Below, piece by piece: positions 14,301 through 24,685 of a DNA stretch of 64,000 nt (positions are counted from its first letter, which is position 1; each line of letters begins with the position of its first letter). The notes below the pieces were generated by a model. The model was not told the DNA's origin and did not search any database. It saw only the letters and a program-made list of their open reading frames with translations. The stretch comes from Guyanagaster necrorhizus (taxonomy: Eukaryota > Basidiomycota > Agaricomycetes > Agaricales > Physalacriaceae): contig NW_025064915.1 in the NCBI RefSeq assembly GCF_019112545.1, positions 221,117-285,116 of the forward strand, written 5' to 3'. A program made the position numbers and the translations under genes.

Positions 14301-15286
14301 CACTACCGCTCATACCTTGGCATTTGCTCAGGATCTGAAGCTCGCGCACTACACCCATATTCCGCCCAGGATTACGTTCTGGGTGCAGATGGTAGCGACA
14401 CTTGCGTCGACCTTTGTCTGTGTTGGGATTTTAAACTTCCAGATGACGCAGATCCCCGATGTCTGCTCGTCTACGCAGAAAGACAAGTTCACCTGCCCGG
14501 GCGCCAACACGTTTTTCACTGCGTCAGTTCTTTGGGGAACGCTTGGTCCCTCCAGGATGTTCGGGTCGGGGGCTATCTATAATCCCCTGATCTGGTGCTT
14601 CTTGATCGGCTTCGTCTTGCCCATTATCGTGTACTTTTTGACGCCCAGAATACCGATTTTCAAGTACTTCCATCTCCCGGTGTTCTTGGTCGGAACACTT
14701 ATCTGGTATGTTGTGTTTTGACGTTGGGAATTGCTATCAGTGATGGCTTATGGTTACTTCTAGGGCACCTTACAACTTGTCGAATACGTGGCCGGCTGTG
14801 CCTATTGCTTATGTCTTCAATATCTTCATCAAGAAACGGTTCCTCTCATGGTGGTCGAAATATAACTAGTGCGTTTACATACTTACGTTATTATTAACAC
14901 ACTTCTGACATCTATTTTGCTCGTAGTATCTTGGCATCAGCCTTTACATGGTGAGTAACAAGTTGTGTATGAGGAGTGAATGCTTCCAACGTATTAAAAC
15001 TTTGCGTTACAGTGCGATTGCCCTGTCTGCTGTTATCCAGTTCTTCGCCGTGCAGTATGTTGGCGCTGAGATTAATTGGGTGAGTGGTCCCGCTACGACC
15101 CCTTCTTCTTGGGCTCTTAATTTTTATGTAGGGGCCTAACACGATTCCTTATGGGGGCTGTGACTATAACGAATGTACATATTACACCGTCGCAGATGGG
15201 GATCATTTCGGTCCGGTGAGTGACTCGTCCTCATGAACATCGTCACTCAAACTGACCACGACTTTCAGGGTGTCGGTGAATTCTAG
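11315..15286 (+). CDS. Oligopeptide transporter, OPT family
   Basis: Proton-coupled importer of small peptides or glutathione-like substrates across the plasma membrane. The start at 11315 (MSANEKRKDYADVV) opens an acidic cytosolic N-terminus, and at least a dozen short introns interrupt the gene. Ordered family landmarks: DDPNMPALTFRASVIGLIYV (first membrane span region), FFSIRQPGITITSNVAQLL, FNMKEHMVATIMANVGFTTP, NYIFQALSYFNWMTWIAPEN, GSIGGLGLNPIPTFDYN, VTLNVLAEFFGGLWFPGNAN, LWGTLGPSRMFGSGAIYNPL and finally GAEINWGPNTIPYGG. The protein ends in GVGEF with a TAG at 15284-15286, after a very short last exon. Many hydrophobic segments match the 12-16 spans of the family. One intron near 13980 uses a weak GTCATA donor but restores a perfectly conserved frame. 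The gene looks intact. Confidence 0.93.
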
Positions 15287-15451
15287 GGTTATTTCTTAAG
15301 ATTAATGCGTTGTTGTTGTTCTTGTATGTATGAGCCAGGCCGCCCAGCTTAGCTGCGGAGGTCTTGTAATTTCATGTATTAACCTTGATGTCTAATATGA
15401 ATCATCCGCGGCGTTTTAACGAAGTAAATAAATACGCTATCTAAGTCTAAC

Positions 15452-16546
15452 TTAGTGGTAGAGTTTTGGGACGGGACCGGGGATGAAATCCACTGAAGCT
15501 CGCCAAAGGCCATCTTGGATGAACATTATGCAACCGAAGAATCGTCGATGACCACCCAGTACGTCCGACCTCACATATCCTTGATATGGGTGCATACCCG
15601 CCGTGTCGTGTAGCCTGAAAAGCCGCGCTTCGTTAAGTCTCCTTCGATTGATAGGCTTCGAATGGATCGTAGCGATATCCGTCTGGCTGAGCGGCTGGCG
15701 AAGATAGTCGTGTATCTTTTCGAGGATCCTGTGGACCGTCGGCAGGTGGGGGTCGTCGATGATGATAGGGCCCCACCGGTCAGGCGCCATCCAGAAACGA
15801 AGGCATTCGTGTCTTGACGTGAAGTGGATCCGACGTACGGTGGGAGGTGCACATGCGGCTTCCGTGTAATTGGGGGAGTGTATGGTGCCGTTTCCTGGTA
15901 GGTAACGCGCCCTGGAGGGTGGATGGATGATGTCCCACTGCAAAGAGGGAGCGTGGATGAAGCCGGTGGTATCCGTGGGATTGGGGTGGCAGTACTGCTG
16001 TAGATGGGCGTGGAATGCGTAGATTCTATCGTCCGGAGGGCGGGCATTGAGGTTCGGCACTGGATGGGGATTCGGAGGAGGGGTGCTAAGCCTGTGATGT
16101 ATGTGAGGGGGAGCGCCTTGCGGTAGTATAAATGGGTCTGGTCGTTCGAATCCGACATGTGGGATTGCGGCAGAAGACGCGGAAGGATCGGGGATCACCG
16201 GCATTCCGCCGTCTGATGGCGGATCATAGGGTATGAACCCTGGCGGACCACGTCTTGGACAATCACGGTGGTGAGCAAGCCAGTGGTGATGAGTATCCCG
16301 ACGATGCGATGCAGACGAAGACGAAGAAGAAGAAGAAGCGGAACCGTAGCCGCTGTCACTACAGCTGCTACTAGAGTCACTACTATGACTTGACCGGGAG
16401 CTTGACCTGGACGATTGTGGTGATGAGGCATTGGATATAACGCTTGTATTGGGTGGTGGCATTCCATATATATAAGAACGGCTTCGTTCTCGTGGATGAC
16501 CCATGGTCGTATGGCCAAAGTCAAAGCCTGCTCTATGTTGGACCAT
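15452..16546 (-). CDS. Hypothetical protein with DUF6699-like domain
   Basis: Single-exon 364-residue protein. Residues about 25-180 are low-complexity: a serine run (about 45-80), then histidine- and proline-rich sequence, probably disordered. Residues about 205-355 form a compact domain with HAPSLQWDIIHPPSRARYL, EAACAPPTVRRIHF and a region rich in H, R and W. I recall this pattern from the DUF6699 family, which is abundant in Agaricomycetes and of unknown function. No signal peptide or membrane span. The start at 16546 is the first ATG of the frame; an internal Met at about residue 29 (MPPPNTSV) could also serve. The domain call comes from memory of the W-D-x-x-x-P-P pattern, not from a profile search. 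Confidence 0.6.
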   Translation of the reverse strand: MVQHRAGFDFGHTTMGHPRERSRSYIYGMPPPNTSVISNASSPQSSRSSSRSSHSSDSSSSCSDSGYGSASSSSSSSSASHRRDTHHHWLAHHRDCPRRGPPGFIPYDPPSDGGMPVIPDPSASSAAIPHVGFERPDPFILPQGAPPHIHHRLSTPPPNPHPVPNLNARPPDDRIYAFHAHLQQYCHPNPTDTTGFIHAPSLQWDIIHPPSRARYLPGNGTIHSPNYTEAACAPPTVRRIHFTSRHECLRFWMAPDRWGPIIIDDPHLPTVHRILEKIHDYLRQPLSQTDIATIHSKPINRRRLNEARLFRLHDTAGMHPYQGYVRSDVLGGHRRFFGCIMFIQDGLWRASVDFIPGPVPKLYH

Positions 16547-17278
16547 CGGAAGTCAAGATTTCTGCGTCGACGACGGTATGCACGGTGCCACAGAGCAACA
16601 GACAGCAGATCCAAAGTATAAGACGTATGAGATGGGATGTACTCAATACTACCTGCGTTTGGTTTTTATCCCGTCAGCGCTGAGGACGTACAATAACTCG
16701 ACAATAAGTGCAGGTCAAAAAGTAAAACAAGGTCGGAGAACAAGAAACTGTATATGATCCGCTAAGCAACGCGGGACGAAGACCACACAGTCATAAAATA
16801 GAACAAAGAGAAATCTGGGATGCGCCGCGTCGAAGAAAAGCGATGGTGGCATCGCTGTTCTTGGGACCCACCTCTCCCCCGGACCGGGAAAGCCGGAGTT
16901 GGTATCGGGAGCACGTGAGCTGCGCCACGCTTCATTCTGATTTCAACTCATCATCTGTTTCTTTCAGTCTTAGCTCAGATAGATATTATCTCTACGGTGC
17001 CCATGCCCAGTGTCTGATGAAGAGCCTGAAATAACAGAAAAAGACGAAGAGTGGTATGTGGCATCGTGATTTGATGATGGTAATAAATTGATCGTCACTA
17101 AAGAGTTGCTATTGAGTCCTTGCTGTCTTGGCAGAGCTAGAGAGGTGGGTGGAACAGAGCTCGGCTTCTGTTCCTTTCCAAGTCCAAAGAAACGACAACA
17201 TTATTTATCCAAGTTGGGTATATAATAAGTAAGACAAGACTAGCGTCTGACAATTGATTCTTTCAAAGTTCGTCTATC
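16547..17278. other. Intergenic
   Basis: Lies between two minus-strand genes, so it should hold the DUF6699-like gene promoter and the 3' region of the LysM gene. No gene, repeat or RNA recognised. Confidence 0.5.
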
Positions 17279-17860
17279 TTACGTGTACACATTTTTAGAT
17301 GCGACGCACAGGACCTAGACATGGTTAGCTCTGTAAAAATGATCCCTTAATAATAAAACTCACCTCTCCTGGGTAGAGATTATCGCAGGTCGAATCCACG
17401 TTGGGATTATTGGCCAATATAACATCGTACGTGGTGTTCTCGGCGACAGCGATAGTTGCGCAGTGATCCCCCGAAGCCATCACGTAGGTCTCTGTACAAT
17501 CTTTATCGACAATGCCTAGACAAAGGACCTTCGATAACGAAAACCTCAGTGCACATTCACAACGCTATGAGAAGCGAGGACAGCTACCTGGCCCAAAACC
17601 AAGTTGGTGCACCTCTCGTCGATGTATGTGTTCACCTGAGCGAGCTGATAGCTACAACCAACAAACCATGGTCATCAGGGGGGGGTGAGAACGATGATGA
17701 ATGGGAGAGACACCTACGTAGAAACTTTCTGAGCAGCAGAAATCGCATTGCAGGTGTCACCGAGCTGAACGGTGTAGTTGCGAGCACAGTTGGCTACTTG
17801 GGCAGCACTGAAACGGAATCCCGTGGTGAATAGGAGAGCGAGACCGGTGAGGATGAACAT
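17279..17860 (-). CDS. Secreted two-LysM-domain protein (copy A)
   Basis: Small secreted protein of about 131 residues with two LysM modules, which bind chitin or other N-acetylglucosamine polymers. Fungal proteins of this build are often called LysM effectors. Four exons on the minus strand. The signal peptide MFILTGLALLFTTGFRFSAA is followed by LysM 1 (NYTVQLGDTCNAISAAQ ... CTNLVLGQ) and LysM 2 (TYVMASGDHCATIAVAENTT ... LANNPNVDSTCDNLYPGE). The protein ends at a TAA (17279-17281) after VLCVASKNVYT. Three introns, all GT-AG. The gene is an inverted duplicate of the one at 35724-36300, about 79% identical in protein by my hand alignment. Shielding of hyphal chitin or substrate binding is the family role; the actual role here is inference. 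Confidence 0.88.
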
Positions 17861-18238
17861 GTTGGTGACGGAGAGTTTGCTTAGGAGGGACTGGGGGAGA
17901 GAGCCTGGTGAGAGATAGCGACGCGTTTCTCCCTTTATACGCCCAAGGTCTGACTCGCTATTCGGTGGGATGGGACATTCAGTGGGATGGTGTGGCCGTT
18001 TTACCGAATTTTCTTGTTTTTGGCGGGACACGCGCGTGCATCGTGCGGCGCCAAGGGTAATGACAAGAATTATAACGTTGTCTGGGTAGATGGGTCACGC
18101 CTTGCTCCAAGATGACTCGTGATAACGGACGTCCTGTTGCTAGCAATGAGCGGGGGATCACTGTCAAACGCGAACGCAGGTTCCAAGCTATCGACTGATG
18201 ATCACTGTCAGCCGATGGCCCTGACACGCGTATATTGT
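17861..18238 (-). repeat. Inverted repeat arm A: LysM promoter duplicate
   Basis: The sequence upstream of LysM copy A is the reverse complement of the sequence upstream of copy B (35165-35723). The first 75 bases before the start codon differ at about 5 positions. Similarity runs to about 18238, where a block around ACGCGTGTCAGGGCC is shared. Together with the genes, the duplicated unit is about 0.95 kb in arm A. Arm A lacks roughly 200 bp that arm B has at about 35262-35470. Confidence 0.8.
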
Positions 18239-18613
18239 GTCTATTTGGGGGGGGGCACTGCACTGGTCCCGCGTTTAATTTGGTGGGAAAGTTTTGTTTT
18301 TTTCGCATCCACACGAGTCAAGACAAAATCTTCAAGGAGCTGATTCCACAAAGTTTCCTGGTTTGTAAGTATAGCCGACGAGGCCCTACATGATTTCAGA
18401 TCTCGCTTTTTCGTACTTGGGTGTACACGAGTACGGTGTCGAGTCATATGCTTCCATTGAAATATAGGGTACTGTTGAGCTACAGAGGAATTCTCCAGGA
18501 GTTTTTTTACCATCCGAGCGCTGGTGCCACACCACTCGTCGACGGGACCGAACTGCCTCGGTCAAGCAAAATGAGGAACAACAACGATTACGATTACAAG
18601 TTGACTCGCATAC
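18239..18613. other. Intergenic
   Basis: Follows the duplicated block and precedes the 3' end of the small secreted protein gene. No gene recognised. A poly-G run of 9 lies near 18247. Confidence 0.5.
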
Positions 18614-19070
18614 CTAGGAGCACGCGTATGAGCTGGCCGCCTTGTTGAATCCGGTCCCTACGAGGGTAGCTTGTTCCGAAGTGACCTGGAATGTCGTCCC
18701 GGTGCAGTTCACGCCGCTGGGGCATCATTGTTTTAATTAATATCAAGCTCTCCCCCGCTACGAACCAGCCTGAGCGGAACGTACCTGTAGAATGTGCACG
18801 CGGTTGCAGCATCCGGGAGGACAGAGGAGATGGCTTTGTTCCAGGAGTCTCCGGCGGCGAAGGTGATGCAGGTGCCCGCGTCGGCGGAGACGTAGGCGCA
18901 GGATCCTACAAAGTCTGGTTGGACGCAGAAGTATACGCCGGCGGGCTGGGAGTTTTGGGTGAGTGGTGAGTAGTGAGAGGATAGGTGGAATGATGTTTGC
19001 TTACGTCTGCACGGGTGAAGGCGAGAGTGGAGAGAATGAATGCGACGACGGATTGGGAATTGAAGCGCAT
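18614..19070 (-). CDS. Small secreted six-cysteine protein, unknown family
   Basis: Three exons on the minus strand (19005-19070, 18785-18945, 18614-18716) join in frame to 109 residues. The N-terminus MRFNSQSVVAFILSTLAFTR is a clear signal peptide ending near TRAD. The mature part has six cysteines, in FC, SCA, TCI, ACT, NCT and a C-terminal ACS. Repeated aromatic/Gly/Cys patterns (VYFCVQPDFVGSCAYVSA and CTFYSGVNCTGTTF) suggest a small beta-sandwich of the crystallin-like kind. I do not recognise a named family. It sits between the LysM gene and the lectin gene on the same strand, which suggests an accessory block of secreted or sugar-binding proteins. Both introns are GT-AG and 57-70 nt long. 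Confidence 0.75.
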
Positions 19071-20967
19071 GGTTAACTCTCTGTGGTGTATGGTCTGGTC
19101 TGTGAGTCCCTTTATAAGAGGATGCTACTAGTAATATGGAAGGACCAGGTGTGTTCGGGCTGTCCGTCAGAGAATGAGATGTTGATGGATCGCTGGCTGG
19201 AAGGCGCCTAGTATGAAGGATATACCGGGTGTTTGGATATCGTCCAGGAAGCTCTGGGGGTGCAATCAGGCTGTCAGAATACTCATCGGCGTCAAAACAT
19301 ATATGCAGCGCTAAAAGGAAAGTTTTCTGATACTAGAAGCACGGTTGGGGCGTCTAACCTTTAAATGACGGTGGGGTGACGCTGCACCGGAAGGTCCAAG
19401 AAAGTTTTCTGGATGTATCGCGCCGCTTGAAGAACGCATGTCATGTCGATGCTGTATCTCAAACCTCAATTGGGACCTAAGAGCTCTGCCCGCGTCGAGA
19501 GAACCACCCAAGGCTCCCGATGAGAACGGCGAATGTCGAATCAAAAAGTAATGACGATCAACGTTCTTGACTTTTGGCTCGCTTCTGAACAAGCCTTTTT
19601 TGACGCTGAGACCGTGCAATGGAAGGAGAAACGCACCTTCATTTCCACCGTTCTGGAGGTCACTCCAATGATTGTCCAATGCCAGATTCCTATTTATCAG
19701 TGTGACGCTACACTCTCGGGAATTGTGTATGAGGATCCAGTGTTACATAGGCCGTGGAGGCATGTCATTAGCGCTCCTCTTCTTCTTCAGCTTTTTAGGC
19801 ACCACACCCGGCGTACATATCATATGTCGTGTGAAGGTATCTGCACGCTCTGCACTCTGGTATCACTACAGCATCTCAGATGGTCTTTCTTCTTGCAACA
19901 GCCCGTGAACGTTAAACGTGCGCTTTAGTTCCTCTAGGACTAGTGAAAGCTTCTGAGTAATCATTCCCCTGCTTATCGCTAAAAAATCACGCCACACACC
20001 ACTTTTCATCTTTTTCCAATTTTTCGGCGGGCTCTTCAGCTGAGGGACATACTGCATAGGAACCACAGAGATGAAATCTATCCAAGCCACAGATATCGGG
20101 ACGATGATAGCCTGCCGGAGAGAGAAGGCGAATTTATCGTGGTCGTCCATCTTATCGTTCACATGTAGCCACGAATCCGCTAACCGCGACCGACGTAAGA
20201 TGTAAGATGTCCATGGCTGAGACGGAGGAGATCGGACGTACTCCATAAAAATAATTCTACGGTCGTTCTAGAAAGAGATGTTTCTTGCACGGTCCAAGAG
20301 TGAGAAGGCGGCTTCACGAGAGGATTGTGTTCAGAGCCAGAGCGGTCCCGGTCCTGCGTACGATGCGAAGGAACTTTTTTGCTAGACATTGGTCGCCGTG
20401 AGTTAGAGCAGGTGGATGTTCGGTTCGTTTTCGAGTTGTGGAGTGGCGGCAGCAGAGAGAAACATCAAGGGGCGCCTAGTCCATATCGATGCTGTACGAC
20501 ACCTCGTGGTTTACTCGTGTTCTCGTGTTCCTGCTGCGAATCTGTTGGGCACAGCAATAAACCGTAGGCACCTCATCGTAACATCGGTGGTCAACTTTGC
20601 AGTCGGCGAGGTCGCGTCGCTGAATGGCCAGGAAAAACGAGGGAAGGACGATTCTACCACGTGGTTGGTGTCAACAAGAGCCAAGTCCTGAAAGAAGGGA
20701 GATGGCCGATCGGGTGCTGAGAACGGAAAGCTAGGGTTCAAATCCCAATCTCATCAATCATTTGGTGGTAGTTTGACACTTTTTCTTCTTTACATGTCAT
20801 ACTCTGAAGGATTTTTGTTATTCTTTTCACCTGAGGATTAATGAAACAGGAAATTGGACTTGTTATTATCGTATAGATCGGTTTGGAACTTTGGGGTCGG
20901 TATTCATCAAGTTCAACAATACACTGTGAATTCTACTCCAAAGTTCCGGTAGACAGAGACAGGTAAA
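19071..20967. other. 1.9 kb without a firm gene
   Basis: Contains the promoter of the small secreted protein (TATA-like TTTATAAG at about 19112) and the 3' flank of the lectin gene. Minus-strand open frames at 20180-20389 and 19866-20246 could belong to an unknown gene: the first begins with a hydrophilic stretch (MSSKKVPSHRTQDRDRSGSE), the second has a hydrophobic segment. I could not join them convincingly. A tRNA-like fragment lies at about 20700-20760 (see findings). Confidence 0.4.
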
Positions 20968-21743
20968 TCAACCAATAACTCTCCTGACTTTCGTCATGGT
21001 CGTGGTGGTAGTCGTAATTATAATATTCCCTTCAGAGCTTCCATCAAACTTCACCACCGTGTCTGCTGCCGACTGGGCTGCCAACGGAACACCTTCACAT
21101 TCACGGAAGAACCACAGCTGCGAGGAATCTGCATTTGAACGCTGCTTGGAAAGGAAGACCTGATGATATGTTGAATCAAAAGTTTGCCGCGTAGTGGTTA
21201 AGAAGACGACACACAGGAGGGAGATCGCCGGCTGTGATGTCCATGCTAAACACATATTCGCTATTGGGCCACCGGATTCTGTCGATCACGGAAATCAGTA
21301 TGTGCAGTACGACGGAGGGAGACGGTGCGAAACCTGTATACTCCATTGTCTGCATCGTACAGCTTAACGTCCCAGCTGACAGGAAACGAGGAAGCGACGA
21401 CGTGTGGTCGAAGGTCATGCAGAGCTTTGAAATCGATGGACAAGTATGATCCGTTGTAGACACTCCGAATAGAGTATCCCGCCCCCAAAGTCGCAAATTC
21501 CCACTGACAATTAGAAGGCAAACTGGCAAGGGATGGCTCTGTCATACCCGTTGATTATCGCCGTCATGACTAGAGAAGCCTGTGGAGATGCGGTGAGATG
21601 GTCGAAGGACTAGATGGACGTATGCTCGTACCAATGATTGTTCTCAAGTCCTGCCCTGAGAGGTCGATGTGGATATCGCTTTTTTCTGGGTTAGGATCTG
21701 CGAGTTGGATCCTATATATGCCGGGCTTCAGGGAGTCATCCAT
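20968..21743 (-). CDS. Ricin-B-like beta-trefoil lectin domain protein
   Basis: Five exons on the minus strand join to about 189 residues. The first reads MDDSLKPGIYRIQLADPNPE and then DLSGQDLRTII. Next come GFSSHDGDNQR, WEFATLGAGYSIRSVYNGSY, KLYDADNGVYR and the last exon beginning VFLSKQRSNADSSQLWFFRE. The series G-x-Y-R-I, D-N-Q-x-W-E-F, Y-x-I-R-S-x-x-x-G-x-Y and Q-L-W-x-F is the beta-trefoil (ricin B / CBM13-like) pattern common in mushroom lectins of 150-190 residues. There is no signal peptide, as usual for cytosolic fruiting-body or defence lectins. Start 21743 was chosen because MDDSL matches the usual short N-terminus; upstream Mets in the same frame exist. The C-terminus has a threonine run. 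The sugar ligand is unknown. Confidence 0.78.
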
Positions 21744-22305
21744 GACTGCTGTAACGAAGGAGGCGTAGCTGTTCGAGCGCGTTAGAGGCAGGACGGAAGA
21801 CATGAGGATCAAGATATTGAGATGTGATGTGGAAATGAATCAAGCGTCCATCGATATCAGGGATAAGAAGGGCTACTTCATTCTGTCACAGTGCCCATCA
21901 GCACAAGGAGAAGCAGTTGCGCCGGAGTCGTAAGGAGGTCATTTGACCTTGAAGTTTACTGGAGTGAAATGGTGAGGGATGTCGTCGTTCGTCGAACTCG
22001 ACTGCAATCATTCAAGCGTCGATTCCAAGTCTCTTGACAGAGAAAGGTGAGAAGAGCATAAATATATCGCTTCCGTCTAGATGAATATCTTCTCCGTGAA
22101 GGTGTCACAGTGAACAATTGCAACATGGATAAGAAAATATGTATTCTTCTCTGCAAGAGATAAGTCAGAGAGAGATTTGAACGGCCAATCATTAGATATG
22201 ATACGTTGATCAAGCCTTTTGAGTGGTAGAAGCGCGACCGGCAGTGCGGCCCGATTCAATTGTGTGTCTCTATTTGATAATCATCTTTTTTTGTCCTCTT
22301 CGAAA
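21744..22305. promoter_or_regulatory. Divergent intergenic promoter, lectin / GRC3
   Basis: 562 bp between divergently transcribed starts at 21743 (-) and 22306 (+). It must carry both promoters. No gene or known motif recognised. Confidence 0.5.
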
Positions 22306-24599
22306 ATGTTGAGCGCTGTCGCCGCTCGTAAAGCAGTGCAGGCTGCGAAGGAAAAGCCAGAACTAACTCCCCCGATGAGGGAGGATGCAAATGGGAGGGT
22401 TCTACTGGGACTGACGCAACCACCGAAACGGAAACCTTCACCAGGCAACGCCTCCTCCTCTCGAAAGAAGAAGAAAAATCATGACAGGCGTCCGGAGCGT
22501 TCACGGTACTTTGAGGAGCCTGACCCGTTCCGGATACAGGAGGACATCATTGCTATCAATGATTCGGATACGTCCGATGAAGGGGACATCGAAGAACCTG
22601 AGCCTGTACAACGGAGTTGGTCTCCTAGTGCACCATTGAATGATTCCTCCGACGAGGAGGACGAAGGGCCAGCACCAGTCCCAGCTCTACGACCTCCGCC
22701 CACCATTTCGGAAGAAATCAACACGCTTTCGACGTTCTGTCCCATACGTGACCAGAATACCTTTACTTTGGCCCCTGACGAGTTTGGCTCGTTTGGACTG
22801 GGCGATGGCGCGGCTATCCTCCTTGCCCTCAGCGCGTCCGACACAATCTGTTTCTTGGGGGCGTACAAATTATCTGTTCTTCATGGGTCGATCACGGTTT
22901 GTGGTACCACTCTTCAGTCGCCCTCCCGGGTGCACCATGTATTCGCCCCACGCTCTTCTCCTCTGCCTGTTATTGCAGTAGAAACTGAGAGTCGAGCGGG
23001 TCCGTCAAAAATATCGACTCTCCCCCCACGTTTTCAATCCTTATTGGCGACTGCCGACGCCTTGATTGTCGTCCAAGAGCTGCAGACAAACGTTTCCGGT
23101 CTTGAAGTCATATGCAGGGCGTTTGATAGGGTATTCAGTCCTTATCGGCGAAATGACGAGGATGCGTTTGATTTTGGTGTACCAGGCGTTCATATGGTGA
23201 GGATTGCTTCCTTCTACAGTGATGCGTACAACTCACGGAACTGGTTAGGTCAGTCGGAGGACTAAACACTCTGAGCCGTTTTGCCTACCACTATCGTGGT
23301 CTTCTGCCCTCTCTTCTGCATCAGCGGCGGAGGTGGATGCTTCTGAGGTGTACGTCGTGGAGGGACCCAAGAAGACTGGCAAAAGCACTTTTGCTAGGAC
23401 CCTGGTGAACCGGCTTTTGGCTAGGTGATTGGCTAGCATCATTCATATCATTTATAATGCTGACTGAAATACGTCAGATACCAACGGGTCGCATACTTAG
23501 AGTGTGATCTAGGCCAGTCGGAGTTTACTCCTGGAGGTATGGTCGCTTTGAACATAATAGAGTCCCCGTTGTTTGGTAAGAAAAACAAACTGCTGCGTTG
23601 GCTTCTACTCATTGCAAAGTTGCAGGCCCACCATTCACTCATCCGACCCTTCCGATTCACGCTCACTATATTGGCGCAACAACACCCAAGTCGTCCCCGT
23701 CACATTATTTATCGGCCATCCAGTCTCTAGTCCAGAGCTACCGTCTAGATATCCAAATACCTACCGACATGGGTATTGAAGGTGACGATGACCGCACTTG
23801 TGACCGCATCCCGCTCGTTGTCAATACGATGGGCTGGACGAAAGGTCTAGGTGCAGATCTCCTACAAAAGATCCATGACATGGTCGAGCCAACGCAGATA
23901 TTCGAGTTTGAGGCCCCGATAATCGATAATGCTTGGCCCGCTCGAGCTCCAGCACATCACCTGCTCAAGCCCATACCCTCATTGAACTTGTACTCTGCCG
24001 TAGACACGCGATCACTATCCATAATGTCCTATTTCCATGCCGTGTTTCCCTCTGCCATTGGCCCCGGTGCGTTCCGCCAGATCACAGCCACGAGATGGAA
24101 CACCTCACTCCCGCTGTGTGCTAGGCGGCCGTACGAGGTGGATATTTCGGTTGCTGTGGATCGGGTCATTCTCACTGGGGCGGGTATGGAGGATGTTCGG
24201 CCCTCGGAGATACAATGCGTGCTTAATGGTGCGTTGGTGGGGCTGGTGAGCTGCGAGCCGGATACACCCCTTGATGGTATACCGTACATTCAAGGCGCCC
24301 TGCCCCCTTCTCCGGAAGTATCGTCGTGCTACGGGCTGGCGCTTATTCGGTCATTATCGCCCAAGGTGCTGCATGTGCTGACGCCTACACCGCCGGCTTC
24401 GTTGCATAAGACGCGGGTGCTTGTGAAGGGTGAGATGGAGCTGCCAATCTGGGGTCTTTTGGATTTTAGGACGGATAATGACGAGGTTGCGGGTGTGGAG
24501 AAGGGTAAGGTGCCGTTTTTGCAGTGGGGGAAGAGGGAGGGACTTGGTGCTGAGAAGAGACGAGTGAGAAGGAATTTGATGAGGAGGGGACAGATGTGA
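22306..24599 (+). CDS. GRC3: Polynucleotide 5'-hydroxyl-kinase Grc3
   Basis: Nucleolar RNA 5'-kinase that acts with the endonuclease Las1 in ITS2 pre-rRNA processing and in rDNA transcription termination. The start MLSAVAARKAVQAAKEK at 22306 matches the usual Grc3 N-terminus; an in-frame Met at 22219 is less likely. Residues about 30-150 are acidic and lysine-rich, probably disordered. The N-terminal domain follows, then the kinase with Walker A EGPKKTGKST near 23361-23391. After an intron comes YQRVAYLECDLGQSEFTPGG, the family DLGQxEFTP block. The long last exon (from about 23623) includes HYIGATTPKSSPSHYLSAIQ, PLVVNTMGWTKGLGADLL and a C-terminal domain ending RRGQM. Three introns bring all blocks into one frame. 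No defect seen. Confidence 0.9.
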
Positions 24600-24685
24600 G
24601 GTCGAGGTTGGTGGTTTTTTTTATTACTATGGGCATGATCGCTAAAACGATAGTAATGTAGAGACGAGTATATTCGATGGAGTAC

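Noticed and set aside
15571..16614. Second and third minus-strand frames overlapping the DUF6699-like gene
   Set aside because: Arginine/proline-rich shadows of the real frame caused by its repetitive composition.
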